From NCBI GenBank assembly GCA_947034885.2, contig OX344753.2, positions 20,956,001-21,020,000 of the forward strand: DNA of 64,000 nucleotides, in the 5' to 3' direction. Below are positions 25,608 through 37,211 of this stretch, piece after piece. Made by a program: the position numbers and the translations under genes. Position 1 is the stretch's first letter. Each line of letters starts with the position of its first letter. The notes under the pieces are model-generated. The model was not told the DNA's origin. It was given only the letters and a program-made list of their open reading frames with translations, and ran no database searches. Origin of the DNA: Thuidium tamariscinum (lineage: Eukaryota; Streptophyta; Bryopsida; Hypnales; Thuidiaceae).

Positions 25608-25883
25608 TAAGGTAGGTACACCCAAAAGCGCCAGTTTCTCTACTGTGCCTAGTTCCTGTTATTATGTTGTTCAATTTTTTTTACAGTCTTGTTGGTGAGT
25701 GAAAGCATGTTCCAACGCACCAAAGAACAGTGGATTTGGATACCGTATGCAAAAGTTATTAACAGTCAAAGTGTGTTTCTGAAAGCGCCATCTACAGTCT
25801 GGGTACATGACTGATTTTGAAAATCTATGCACGTTGTACAGAGCGCTTTAAGGTCAGGTGCCATTTTGGGTGTACCTACCTTA
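25608..25883. mobile_element. MITE family 2, copy b (~276 bp)
   Basis: Begins TAAGGTAGGTACACCCAAAA and ends TTTTGGGTGTACCTACCTTA, a perfect 20-bp terminal inverted repeat. Its interior differs from copy a only by scattered changes, many of them A/G or C/T. This suggests recent activity, with one copy since losing GC bases. Confidence 0.85.
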
Positions 25884-27524
25884 CTTCCATTCAATAGACC
25901 CCACTCCACTCCCCAATTCTCATCTGAACATGAAAATTCAACCCACTTCCAACCAAACCCCAACCACTCCCCCCACCCCCATGTCGTCCTTGATATTGTT
26001 GAAGAACAAAACCAAGGTTGGGGCCTTGGGGAAGAACCACTGGTTTAGTTCATTGTTCATTGTTGGACAGTGCACCTAGTTTGGGAAAATAATTGGTTGG
26101 AGTGTGAGAATGGAGGATGGAAAACCAGACAAAAGAAATTGGTAGGACATGAAACCAAATGGTGTGCAAAAAGGAACATCAGGAACTTCACGGCATGTGA
26201 ATATGGTGCCATGATGGTGCATTGAAATGCAATCAAGTAAATTTGGTGCTACCCCCAAATACCAACTGAGTAAGGAGAAAATGGCATCTATATTGTCAAA
26301 ATGCAGCCTTTGGTGTCAAAATAGCACTAAAACAGTCTGGCTCAACTTTTTTGATGAAAGCAGATGGATATGTAGCTCAAACCTTTCATGAAATTGCCAA
26401 GTTTCAATTGCTTGCCATTTTGTAATCCAAGGCTAATCCAAGGTCTGCTAGACGCATGTATATTCTTGGATAAGGTGGGTATTGCTTTAGGGGGGAGGGG
26501 GTGAAGGGCTTGGAGTACTTGGACAGGGTGGAGGCAAGAGATTGCTTTAAAGTTGGTTGTGGTGGCTAGCTCCTATTCCATCATCTCGTGTAAGCTCAAT
26601 GCAATGAAATTGGATGTTGAGCTTCAAAATCACCGTGTCTTTAAACCCCTAGAGCACCAAGGTCCTTTACTTTCAAAAACCAGTCAAAATTACCACTTTT
26701 GTTGTATTCTTCTAAAAAACAAAACAAAAATATTTTTGGAATCTAACCTTATAATCTTCTACTTCACTTGTCTAAGATTATGTGATAGAAATTTCATCAA
26801 ATTTGACCATTTGGATTGGAAGTTAAAATCAAGAACATTCAAAATTAGACAATTTTTTTTTCAAGAACTCAAGATGCTTAGATTGCCCAAAAAAACAAGA
26901 TTGTCTAAAACTTCCCCATTGCTAGTCCAAATAGAATGAAAAAAAGCTTGATGAATTGACAAGAATATAGTATTCTAGAAAAAATAAATAATAGTTATTT
27001 TAACTTTTTGTGATTTATTTTGAATTATCCCCTAACCTTTATTATTGGTTTATTGTGCCATAACCTTTTCTCCAAAGCACGAATTGAAATGAAGAATATA
27101 TATCTATAAAGCTCTTGCATAGTTGCATGTCTTGAAATAGTTTCAATTACATTTACTATAGAATAAGACAATCAGAACCTACCCACACTTGAATTGTCCT
27201 CTGAGGAAACAAATGGTTTTTTAGTGTAGCCTTTGTAAATTTGAAGATGAAAGAAAGTAGCTAGTGAGAATTTGAAGTTGAAAGATAGTAGTTAGTGAGA
27301 GTTTGATGCAAAAGGAAATGAACAAGGAGATTTTGGTAAGGAATGGGTGGAATCATTACCTTAAGAAAATTTTGAAATTTTTTATTTGCCACCTATGATA
27401 AAATTTGAGAATCGTGAATTCATATTTATAGGCAATGAGTTAGGTGGGAGAGGTGATGAAATGAGAAAAAATGCAATACAAAATAGGCATCAAATTTTCA
27501 CATCAACCCTTGGCAAGGACAATG
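25884..27524. other. Intergenic with a decayed TTAA-family relative
   Basis: No gene is recognised. The stretch from about 26648 (TTTAAACCCCTAGAGCACCAAGG-like end) to 27080 resembles the ends and interior of the TTAA family near 57.5 and 60.7 kb, but I cannot match two ends. Short near-repeats of GAAAGTAGCTAGTGAGA lie at 27250-27305. Confidence 0.4.
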
Positions 27525-28240
27525 AGGGGGGTACTTAGGTGGGGGTGAATTGCCCCCCTTGCTTGGCTAAGTGTGCAAGTAAAAAATAGACCCATATGTT
27601 GTGTTTGATTAATTTACCTTGTACACCCCTCCTACATTGAATAGAAGGCTTAATGGGACAGAAAATTTAAAGGGACTTAATCTAGGAAACTATACATGTT
27701 TGAACATTAGGAGGGATTTGAAGGCTCTAGGAGCCTGTGAGTTCCCACAGCCCGAAATCGCGAAAACAGCCACGGAAACGCAATTCTGCTGGAATCCGAC
27801 GTGGTCGAGCGACTGCCACGTCATCGACTTTTTTTTCCAATTTTTTTTTGGACTTTTTTCATATTTCAAGACCCCCAATTTTTTATTTTTTATTTTATTT
27901 TATTTGAAAATGCTGACTAGCGGCCAGCCGTTCCCAAACCCTGTTTCGGAAACAATCCCGAAACGGCTCTTTGCAGCCCTCAAATCCCTCCTAATGACAT
28001 GATGTACAACCTACACACATTCCCGTGACTACTTATGTATAGCTAAGATAGATATTTATATAGTGTAAAATGCCTATTAATTAGTATAGGTCTTTTTAAG
28101 ACCTCCATTTAGTGTAGCTAATTGAGGGCCTATAATTGCAAATATAAATTCAAAATTTGCAAATTTTATCATGCATAGAAAATAAAAAATTTCAGTGTTT
28201 TCCCACTAGGATGAAGGAGGGTGTCAATCCCCCGATCTTG
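27525..28240 (-). repeat. Repeat family C, copy a, with a nested MITE
   Basis: The left part (27525-27640) contains AAAAATAGACCCATATGTTG and TTTGATTAATTTACC, and the right part (28110-28240) contains ATTGCAAATATAAATTC and TTTGCAAATTTTATCATG. Both parts belong to the family seen whole at 52560-52799. The middle is expanded and holds MITE family 3 copy b at 27705-27996. The TTAA in this copy is unoccupied. Confidence 0.55.
27705..27996. mobile_element. MITE family 3, copy b (~292 bp)
   Basis: The ends CATTAGGAGGGATTTGA and TCAAATCCCTCCTAATG form a perfect inverted repeat. The interior is relatively GC-rich, with GAAACAATCCCGAAACGGC near the right side, and non-coding. It sits inside repeat family C. 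Confidence 0.78.
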
Positions 28241-28285
28241 TAGAAATTGAGTAAACTAAACCTTCTTGTCCTTTAGGTTGACCCC

Positions 28286-29215
28286 CTTTATTGACCGGAC
28301 CCTCTAAATGATTCCAAGGGGGTGAGTTTAAAAAAACAGATTCCTATTTTGTGCTTGATTAATCCCTAAATGTCCAAAGCACTAAAATCTGGTGTTTGCA
28401 AAACTTTGAAGTTTAATACAACCTTGATTAAGTTTAACACAATTAAGTTTGGAAACTTGATTGTATTAAACCTTGAAGTTGCTATTTTTAGTAGTTTAAT
28501 ATTTTGGAAACTTCTTCTTGAAGTCTAATTTAAGCAAAAGAAACTTGATCTTGAAAATGATTAATTATTATTTCTCCATTCAAGATTTTGTACAAGGATA
28601 TCCATTGCAATTTTGACTTTCTATAGTGTTGAGGGCTCTTAGAAATGAGCCTCAAATACACTAGATCTTAGAGAAAAAACCACATTAGAAATTCATTTAA
28701 AAAAATTATAGAGTAGATTTTGAGAAGCCATAAATTGATTGGGATTATGTATGTTAAACCCTTTGACCTCATATTTTTTGGTGACCAAATTTTTAGATTT
28801 GACATGTAAAAAGAGGATTGAAAGACTTCAACTCGCTTTTGTAGTTTTAACACCTTCATGATTAAACATTATAATCTTTCAATCCATAAGAGATATTGTT
28901 GTGTTTTCTTTTCCTAAGCGATTTCTAACATGTCTACTTTGAAATTGTACAGTTACATTTAAAAAAAATTGATACAACTTATCAAAATGTTGGCTTTTTG
29001 TTAAATTTAAAACAAATTTGTAGAAGCTTAGAAAAGGCCTTGGGTTTTTAGAGGTTAATTTATCATGTACACCTCACTTAGTTACTTTAGGGCCTCTAAT
29101 TGCAAATATGAATTCAAAATTTGCAAATTTTATCATGTATGGAAAATAAAGAATAAAAAATTTCAATGTTTGCCTAAGGGACTAAGCGAGGGGTTAGTTC
29201 ACCCCGGCCCAATGA
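28286..29215 (-). repeat. Repeat family C, copy b, split by a TTAA element
   Basis: Family C sequence runs to CTATTTTGTGCTTGATTAA at 28362, stops for 692 bp, and resumes at TTAATTTATCATGTACACC (29055). Joined at one TTAA the two parts match the uninterrupted copies at about 27600 and 52700. The rest contains GGGCCTCTAATTGCAAATAT and ends at GTTAGTTCACCCCGG. Confidence 0.72.
28363..29054. mobile_element. TTAA-flanked TIR element, copy 3 (692 bp), in repeat C
   Basis: TTAA lies at 28359-28362 and 29055-29058. The left end is TCCCTAAATGTCCAAAGC; the right end reverse-complemented is CCTCTAAAAACCCAAGGCC. It aligns with 20773-21491 over most of its length. Because the host repeat is present uninterrupted elsewhere, the insertion point and the duplicated TTAA can be read directly. 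Confidence 0.85.
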
Positions 29216-31139
29216 TCCTAAAAAACCTGTACCTAATTCAAAGTTAACTAGAAGATTTGGGAAAAAAAACTAGTCGCAATTTGAAAACATCGGCATAAAA
29301 ACAGTGAAAAAATTTATAGAATTTCTATGTTGAGTAAAAAATTGAGTGAATAACCAGACACCATGTTTGAAAAATAGGTTCAATTTGGGAACTAAACGAA
29401 ATTAGCCGGTAAAACTCAAAAAAGTTTCCCGAGCACTAGAGTTATTCATAAAGTACCCTAAACCGGGGTCTTAACCCATGAGTTTTGTGAAAAAGACGGT
29501 TGAGTTAAAAAAAGTCGGAATGAAAGTGGGTATGAAACTTATTTTTCCATCAAAATGATGCCTAAAAAAGTTTGATCCCCACTTTTAAAATCGTGTGACA
29601 TAAGTATCTTGCAAAAAAGTTTGATGCTTCAACTATAGTTGCCTTCTCAACTTCAAAAAAAGTCATGCCCAAAGTGGCGGGGACTTTACAAATAACTCAA
29701 CTGCCCCGGCCCAGCTTTGCTCTGAGGGTGCCTGAACTTCAACTTTTTTAGAATCTTTCCTTTAGCTTTTTGGAATCTGCTTGTAGCAGCATGGCGGCCC
29801 CTGAATGAGAGGCTCAGTGAGGGGGAGTTGGATGGACGGATGGGCTCGGAGTGGGTGACAGGGACAGGTGGGGGCGGGAGAGGAGGTTGGCAGTCGGACC
29901 AATCAGGTGGACTCGTGAATATTCAGTCTTACGGACACGTCACTCTGACTACGGCCGCATTCCCGCCAGTCTTGCAGGACCACGTGTCGTTCTTCCACGA
30001 TTCCCGGGAGTAGGGTAGGTTCCATGGGGCTAGGTGTAGATTAGATTCACAGTTTCACACCCTGGTAGTCGGGGGGGCCGCGTTCGTGGAGGTTTCTCAC
30101 CTCGCTGCACGGAATGGTAATTACTTTATTGAATTATTACTGCGTAATTGCTTTCGCGTCCAACTGTCCAAGACGGACCAACTGACGCGCAGTGAACACG
30201 GGGCAGCCAGTGTGTCAAGAAAAAAGAACACGGGGCAGCCAGTCACAGGCTCGCAGCCCTTCATCAGCTGGGCACGTCATGGGGAACAGCGTGCGGGGGA
30301 GAGAACGTTGGGCTAGGGAACGGTTGTCTAGTCAGGAATATACAGATGTAATCTCTAAAAGCCATACAGTATTGTGAATTTATTTTCCCAAATATTATTT
30401 TACACTTGATGGGGTTATCTTCGAATTCTTTTCGTTGAAAATTGAGATTGCTTAGGTCAATTTTTATTAGTAAAGGAAATAGGCAAAAAAATTGTTCAAT
30501 TTTTACCTAATATAAAACTTTCAATTAAGAAAAAAATATAGATGTTTTCATCCATAGATTTATTACTTTCTTTTGCATATAAATCAATTGAAACTCTAAT
30601 GTTAACCCATGATAAGAAAGAAAATAGATTCTAAAAATAGAAAAGATATTATTGAAAATTAATTGAAAAAAAATTGCTTTGAAATGGATAGTGGTCTACA
30701 ATGTAAAAATTCGCCTTTATTTTGAAGATTGTAACTTTTGTATATCAAAGCTTTTCTCAATTTTATTGTAGACCTTGATTCCAAATAAAAATTCAATACT
30801 TCTAAAATTAATTATTTAAGATAAATAATATTCTTTGGAGAGTAGAAAAAAGTAAACAAGGAAGGAGTCACTTCTCTTTGGCCCAAAGAGTAGTCTTCCC
30901 AAAATCATGAAATACATGACTTCTATCTCTTAAATTAAATGTTTTATTTTCTCTGCAGGAAATCATCTTGACCTAGGTTGTTTTTTTACAAAATCATATC
31001 AAAGAATGTTTCTACGAATAATTTCCCAAAAAACCCCGACATTCACTTTTTTTTACAAGTAATTTTGAGTACTGCAGTAGGTACGGTGATCCCTTCACCT
31101 AGTGTTTATAATATAATTTAAACCCTTTCTTGGCTCACA
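29216..31139. other. Intergenic with a GC-rich island
   Basis: A GC-rich island (about 29740-30330) stands out from AT-rich flanks but has no convincing gene. ACACGGGGCAGCCAGT occurs twice, near 30197 and 30229. The following 750 bp to the choline kinase leader are very AT-rich. The island could be a promoter or an old gene fragment; I cannot tell. Confidence 0.4.
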
Positions 31140-31514
31140 ACGGTGAATAAAGAACTAGGGCAAGATTCCCCTGTCGTGCTGGCGCCACTCCATCACGAAC
31201 GCGCTCTTCATCGCCATCCTTTTCCCACTTCCTCTCACGCCTTCAGTTGCCTCGGTTATTTCTCCCAGCGCCTCCTTCCACAACTACAAGTTCGTTTCCG
31301 GTGACTTGCCAACTTCTTATTATCGTTTCTACTCTCTTCTCTTCCGACGTCGGTTTCTCGCTCTGCTTTTGCGTTCAGATCAGGCACACACGCCCTCGCA
31401 GAAAAAATTTCAGGGTCGACGGTTGACGAGAGATTCAATCAGTGGTTCGGGGTTACGACGAGATCGCTTTCTTGTGGATTGCCTTTGATTTCGAGAACAG
31501 CCGACGGATTCTTG

Positions 31515-32024
31515 GTAGGTAGCTTGTGTGTGCCGCGTGTCGTAGGGTTTCTTCATTTGGATATGGAGGTTCTTGGCTGTGGTCGGTGGAGAAGATTCAG
31601 ATCTCGAGAGTAGTTGTCTTTCTCTTTTCTCTTAAGAGTGGTGTAGAATTTTCCATTTTCTTACTTTTTCTTCATGTTTTTTATATTTTTCTGGAATCGT
31701 GGCTTGAAGTGGGCATGCGCAACGGGATTTCTTCACTTTTTGGAGTGCGAGAGTAGTCCATGTCTTTCTTGTTCTGTTTATGTGAGTTTTGAGAGCAGTC
31801 GTGCTTTTACTTATTTACGTTGAAAGAATTATTGCGACGTTAAGTTAAGCATTGTGAGACTCTACTTTGAAGAGTGCGTGAGAAACTTTTTGTTCTGTTT
31901 CTATGGAGTGTTATAGATCATCCATGTTCTTGCTTGCTTTTGAAGAAAATTAATTTATTTCGTCTGTTTTCGTGGTTGAATGGAGTATTCTTCGATTAAT
32001 TTCTCACATTTTTCTACCCTGCAG
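31515..32024 (+). other. Probable leader intron of the choline kinase gene
   Basis: A GC-richer, C/T-rich leader from about 31140 ends at TTCTTG|GTAGGT. A pyrimidine-rich tract ending CTACCCTGCAG lies at 32024, 55 bases before the ATG. The intervening 510 bp are T-rich with stops in all frames. Transcript data are needed to fix the leader's start; another GTAG follows four bases downstream as an alternative donor. Confidence 0.5.
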
Positions 32025-32079
32025 GTTATAATCTCACAACGAGTCTGGAAGCGTTTTGAAAACATACGCAGTAATCAGG

Positions 32080-34664
32080 ATGACAACAAACGTGCTAGTT
32101 GACAATGGTTTGCAGCCGAAGAGCACTTCACACAGCCTTGTGAAAGCATGTAGTCTTGAGGCTCTGCAGGCCGCAGCAGGGCCACCAGCAGCGGAAGCGG
32201 AAGGGAACCGTACCTTGACTCACTCAACTTCAATTGAGCTCCCTGTTGAAGCTTACAAAGTGCTCCACAAATTGGCGGGGAAATGGACGGACATCTTGGA
32301 CCCTGTGAATCTGATGTTGACACGGCTCAAGGGTGCTATGACAAATAATGTTTATGAGTGTCACTGGGAAAGAAACAATGGTAACCGGCCTAAGAAAGTT
32401 CTTGTGCGAGTGTATGGAGAAGGCTCGGGTTTGTTCTTCGACAGAAATGACGAAGTCCTTACTTTTGAGCGAATGTCGCAGAGAGATCAGGGCCCAAAAC
32501 TACTAGGCCGGTTTCCAAATGGCCGTGTGGAGGAATTCTTGCGAGCTCGGGTTTGCTCCTATCCTAGCTTGAACAATAATTAGAACAATAATTTAGCGGT
32601 GACTACTTTGACGGGATGGATCTGCTCTGATTACGTGTCTCTCATATTGTTTTCTTTCGAATATTGTATATACATTTTCGCAAGACGTTTGGCATAGGGA
32701 GAAGTGATGTTTATTCAACTCTTGATCTCTCAAGACCAGTGGGACACCTTTTGCCTTTGCGTTGCGTTCTGTATATTCCAGCACTTCAGTTGAATGTTTT
32801 TTCACCGAATCTCGTCAATGCAGACACTCGAGAAGCACGATATTCGCGATCCAGAGATATCGAAAAAAATTGCTGTGAAACTCTTGGACTTCAATAAGAT
32901 CGACATGCCAGGTCCGCGGAAAGCCAAGATATGGGAGCGCCTCAGGTTGGCCTTTCATGCAAGTATTCTGTTGCTAAATGTTGTGGGTAGCTTTGTTGTA
33001 TTTGCAGTGATGGCTTTACCAACATTTAATTTTTTTATTTTTATATTTCTATCTTCCGTCTGAATTACTTCTTTTTGTGTCTCATTTTGGTCACATTTTG
33101 GCAGCCTGATACAGTGTTACTGTAAACAGGCTTCTACTCTTTGGCTTTGCTTTCTACTTGCAATATTTGGCGCCATTGCAGCGATACTTGACTTGTCTGT
33201 GTGGTTACACAAGTTTCTGAAAAGTGCGGTCTTTACCAGGGATTGGTTGGTGAAGATTCTGGAGCACTCCGATTCCAGTCAAGTGATTGAGTTTGGATTG
33301 AATAAACTGGATGATGAAATCAATGATCTGCAGCGGCGGCTGATGAAGCCCGATACTAAAATCGGCTTCTGCCACAACGACTTGCAATATGGCAATATCA
33401 TGCTTTCGGAGAAGGATGACTCTGTCACGCTCATAGTATGTATTTTCCTGCTCCTTCTTTTTTGCATTGGTCGTGCCTCCAGAATTTCTTTTGGTGCCCT
33501 GCCCGGAAGACGTTGATTTGAGAACATGTCATGTACACCCGTCTCATCACCGGAACGCAAGTGTATGATGTGATGAATTTTTGTCAATTATTGCAGCCTT
33601 TTTTTTGGAACAACTTAATTTCTAGTTGATATTGCAGTTGGAGGAACACGTTTGCTCAGGTAGTTAGTTCTTTGATCAATTGTGTACAATTTTGATGATT
33701 GAATGATACTTATGTATTTTAACCCGGTTTGGAGCAGGATTACGAGTATGCAAGTTACAACCCTGTAGCGTTTGATATTGCCAATCATTTCTGTGAGATG
33801 ACTGCGGATTATCACAGTGACGAGCCTCACCTATTAAACCAAGAAGAGTTCCCTGGTGAGTTCGTCTATACTTTACTGTCCTCGTGTCTTAAATTCGCTA
33901 AGTGAACGTGGACGAGATGAATTAATATAGAACTTTATGTTGAATCATGATTCTTGTCTACATTACTAACGCAGAATGTGTTTCAGACTATGAAGAACGA
34001 AGCATATTTGTGCGGGCGTATCTGGAAGCCTCAGGTATCCATTATGAGTGTTTCGTAGACCCTTCATAATTTTCTTATATCCACCAGTTGTGTTGTTAAT
34101 TTTCTGATGCGTAGCGTGTAAGCTATGTATGCCTACCGTGGGGGTATTTGTTTTCTTTTTTTCTGAACAAGTTCTGAGGGTTTTATTTCAGTTTTTCTGA
34201 TTTTTTTCTTGCGTTGGATTACAGAGGATTCAGTATCCCAGGCAGATGTGGAGAAACTTGTGAAGGAGGTGGACGAGTATGTACTCGCAAGCCACCTACA
34301 CTGGGCTCTTTGGGGTTTGCTGTCGGTAAGTGTTCCATCATATTTATTTAGTTGGGTTTTTATGTTGAAATTTGAGGTCTGCTGATTAGTTTCTGCATCG
34401 TGTATCCGTAGCCAAGGAAAGCACTTCTGGACCTTGAAATACGGGGTTTTCAGCGAATTCGTTTGGATATTTAGCAATCTACTATATCCTGGGTCGTTGA
34501 TGAAAATGGTTTTTGGGTCTTCATTTCCGCAGTGCTAAATTTGTATGATTTGTAATTTGTGGCAGGCTGCCCATCAGGATGTGGAGTTCGATTTTTTGGG
34601 ATATTCGAAGCAGCGTTTCAGTGAATATTTCAGATTGAAACGTGAACTGTTTGGGAGTAGATAA
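32080..34664 (+). CDS. Choline/ethanolamine kinase (seven exons, 409 aa)
   Basis: Exons are 32080-32550, 32824-32962, 33182-33435, 33738-33855, 33987-34034, 34225-34325 and 34566-34664. The enzyme phosphorylates choline or ethanolamine with ATP, the first step of the Kennedy pathway of phospholipid synthesis in the cytosol. The N-lobe has [13 protein letters not shown] and [19 protein letters not shown] follows. Brenner's phosphotransferase motif is HNDLQYGN (D270 catalytic). The choline kinase motif [18 protein letters not shown] starts at 289, and the C-terminus has [13 protein letters not shown]. The first ATG in frame was chosen; it leaves an N-terminal extension of about 60 residues before the kinase fold. 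The end of exon 2 is least certain: a donor at CTCAG|GT breaks the frame, so GCAA|GTATTC at 32962 was used. Choline versus ethanolamine preference cannot be read from sequence. Confidence 0.9.
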
Positions 34665-35812
34665 CTCAGGTCGTGTTCTTCTGGAATTGTCAACTGTGTG
34701 ACGAGGAGGAGTTTCAGACAGTTGACTGCGGGTGTGGAAGGAGACTCCGTGATGCTCCGAAAATTGCCGGATTGTGATTGGTGGATTGATCATTTGTTAT
34801 GTCAAGGTGTGGATGAAAACACCATATATGGTGGGGCGTTGAGGAAGGTTTTTTTAAGGACTTTTCCATGGTTAGGCCTAATTCACACACAAATGATCTT
34901 TGTTACTTCTGGTGGCGAAGACACAATTCCCTTGCTTCATTCTCCCAGAGCACTATTCAAGCAACTTCCTCTCCGCAATGACTGATTCCTGGGACGATGG
35001 TACGTCTTCGTTTTGCGCTGCCTGCAGTGTGAAGTTGTGTTGGCCTTAGTTTTAGAGAAACATTAACAACTGATTCGAGTAATGTTCTGGAGGCCTTGTG
35101 TACTGTAGCAGAATATGAAAGCTCCTTTGGTGTAGTATCAATGCCCCTCCCGTCGTTGCATTTTAGTGTATATATTCTTTGGATAGTCAAAACTCTGATT
35201 CAATGTGCTGGGATATAGCTTGTATCCCTATATCATTTACTTCTGTCATGTTTCACTATTGTTACATACAATCTAATATGAAAACCATGATGTTATTCAA
35301 TTCATTCTTCTGACTTGGAGGCTGATTAGCATGATCAAGAGAGTTTGTGCTTGAGCAGCAGAGTTACCTGTTTTGTACTGTTGTGATGCATGTCAGAAAT
35401 TCTCCTCATCAAGCACTTGCATCGATTGAACTCAATTTATCTTTTTGCTAACTCTCTACTTCCGAGAGAGGAGAATGTATTGAAGAACCACTGTTTAGTA
35501 AGTTACTTCTCAGAGCTGGAGTCCCACAATTCTATACTCAGCTCTGCATTGAAAGATCCATCCTACAGTCGCAGTGAGAAACGCATTTGCTGAAGTTTAA
35601 GGGGTTTGTCTCAAGTTGTATAGATTTGCAAATTAGAAGAATGATTTTGTGAAGTGAACATTCATGTTATATCTCGTAATCTGGATCTAAACACTGGTAG
35701 GTTAGTAGTACAGATTGTACTTTTAATGAACCTCCAGTTCGTAATATTGGGGAAGTTGCAAGCATTTATTTCATTCGAAATGCATCTCCGAACTTCCAGC
35801 GAACTTGGTTCA
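34665..35812. other. Downstream region of choline kinase
   Basis: Probably includes the choline kinase 3' UTR. No further gene is recognised; open frames at 34698-34985 and 35390-35593 have no family features. Confidence 0.4.
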
Positions 35813-35816
35813 TTAA

Positions 35817-36171
35817 CCCCTAAACGACGGGTGGGTCACCGTGGGGGAGCAGCGGGCTTTGAACAGAGACCTCTTGAGGAAAGACCGAAGGAGAAAGTCA
35901 CTATTTTTGGACGTAGAATTTTGGACGTAGAATTTAGCAAGTAATTCAAATTTTGAGCTGGGTAATGGAATCTTCATGGCATGTTGAGAGAATCTAGTCT
36001 TCCATAAAACTATTAATACATTAATGCAAGCTAATTTTTGCACTACATCATGGCACATAGTCTTATGTTGATACCAAAAAAAAAATTGGATTGAAAGCTT
36101 AATTTTTCCATTCTGTAGCTTGTTTTGGAATCCTTCATTGACTAGAAAACGGTGTGCGCATCGTTTAAGGG
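35817..36171. mobile_element. TTAA-flanked TIR element, copy 4 (355 bp)
   Basis: TTAA lies at 35813-35816 and 36172-36175. The ends are CCCCTAAACGACGGGT and, reverse-complemented, CCCTTAAACGATGCGC. The left end is close to that of the copy at 1540 (CCCCTAAATGACGG). It is the shortest member and probably an internal deletion derivative. It is non-coding. Confidence 0.75.
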
Positions 36172-36798
36172 TTAAAGATTTTATGTACACGCGATAGAAG
36201 AAGATTGTTCAAATAGCTAAGAGGTTTAAACGTATACCCTTGAAAAATCTAGGATACCAGAACACCTCAAATTCAGTATGGTTCCCATTGTTGTTTTGAA
36301 AAAGTTTTTGTGGGTCTTGGTATTCAAAAACATATTCTAGAGTTTCTTCAAATGGGTATTAAATCGATAAGTTTATGAATGTTCAAATTGGTGAAAATAG
36401 GTGTTTCTAAAACATATTACAAACTCTCATGACTAATAGTACATTTTAGGCAAGAATTTATAGTGATTCATTTTAGAAACAATTGAAATTAGGTGAAGTT
36501 GTATTATATATGCTATCATCTTGAACTCCTTTGGCAACACATGTACCACTCAATTAATAATTTAACAAATAGCATATTCAATTGGATGTTATTTTGATAT
36601 CTAAATCTTGTGAATGAACATGGATATGAATATGGATCAATCTTGTAAAAAACATGATGACTTTGAAGCTATTGAGACATATTAGAGATGGAATAATAAT
36701 ACAAATTGGGAATGTCCATGTGTCATTGAATTGTTTAACATTTCTATAATTTTTTTCCCTCTTGTACACCTCAATTCATACAATTTTTATATATCAAA

Positions 36799-37211
36799 TA
36801 AAGTAGAACCACCTATATTCAATCACTTAAGCAATTCTAGAATGGATTGTGAGGAGTATGAGGCTATACAAATTTTTCTCATGTAGAAAGATAGGAAGTA
36901 TAGGGATTGCAAATTTTTCACAATTTTATTCTCAAATCTGAAATTACTATGATTTTTGGAAGCCCAAAAGTGCTTTGAGTTTATAGCCAATGTCTAGAGT
37001 CTTTCGTTTTGGATCATAGCCAAGACTACTTTTCTACTTGGTACTTCTCACACATTTTATGACACTTTAAGACATGTATTCCAACCTTGAAAATGGGAAA
37101 AAAAGTTTATTCCAAGCTTTGATTGGAAATCTCTTCGAGCCTTGGTTAGAAATAGCTGCATCTTTCAGATTGGATATGGGTCCCTAGTTGGGAATAGGTG
37201 GTTCTACCTTA
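36799..37211. mobile_element. MITE family 1, copy c (~413 bp)
   Basis: Begins TAAAGTAGAACCACC (one mismatch to the family end) and ends GGTGGTTCTACCTTA. The interior shares TTGGAAG..CAAAAGTG and GACATGTATTCC-like blocks with copies a and b, but is more diverged. Confidence 0.7.
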
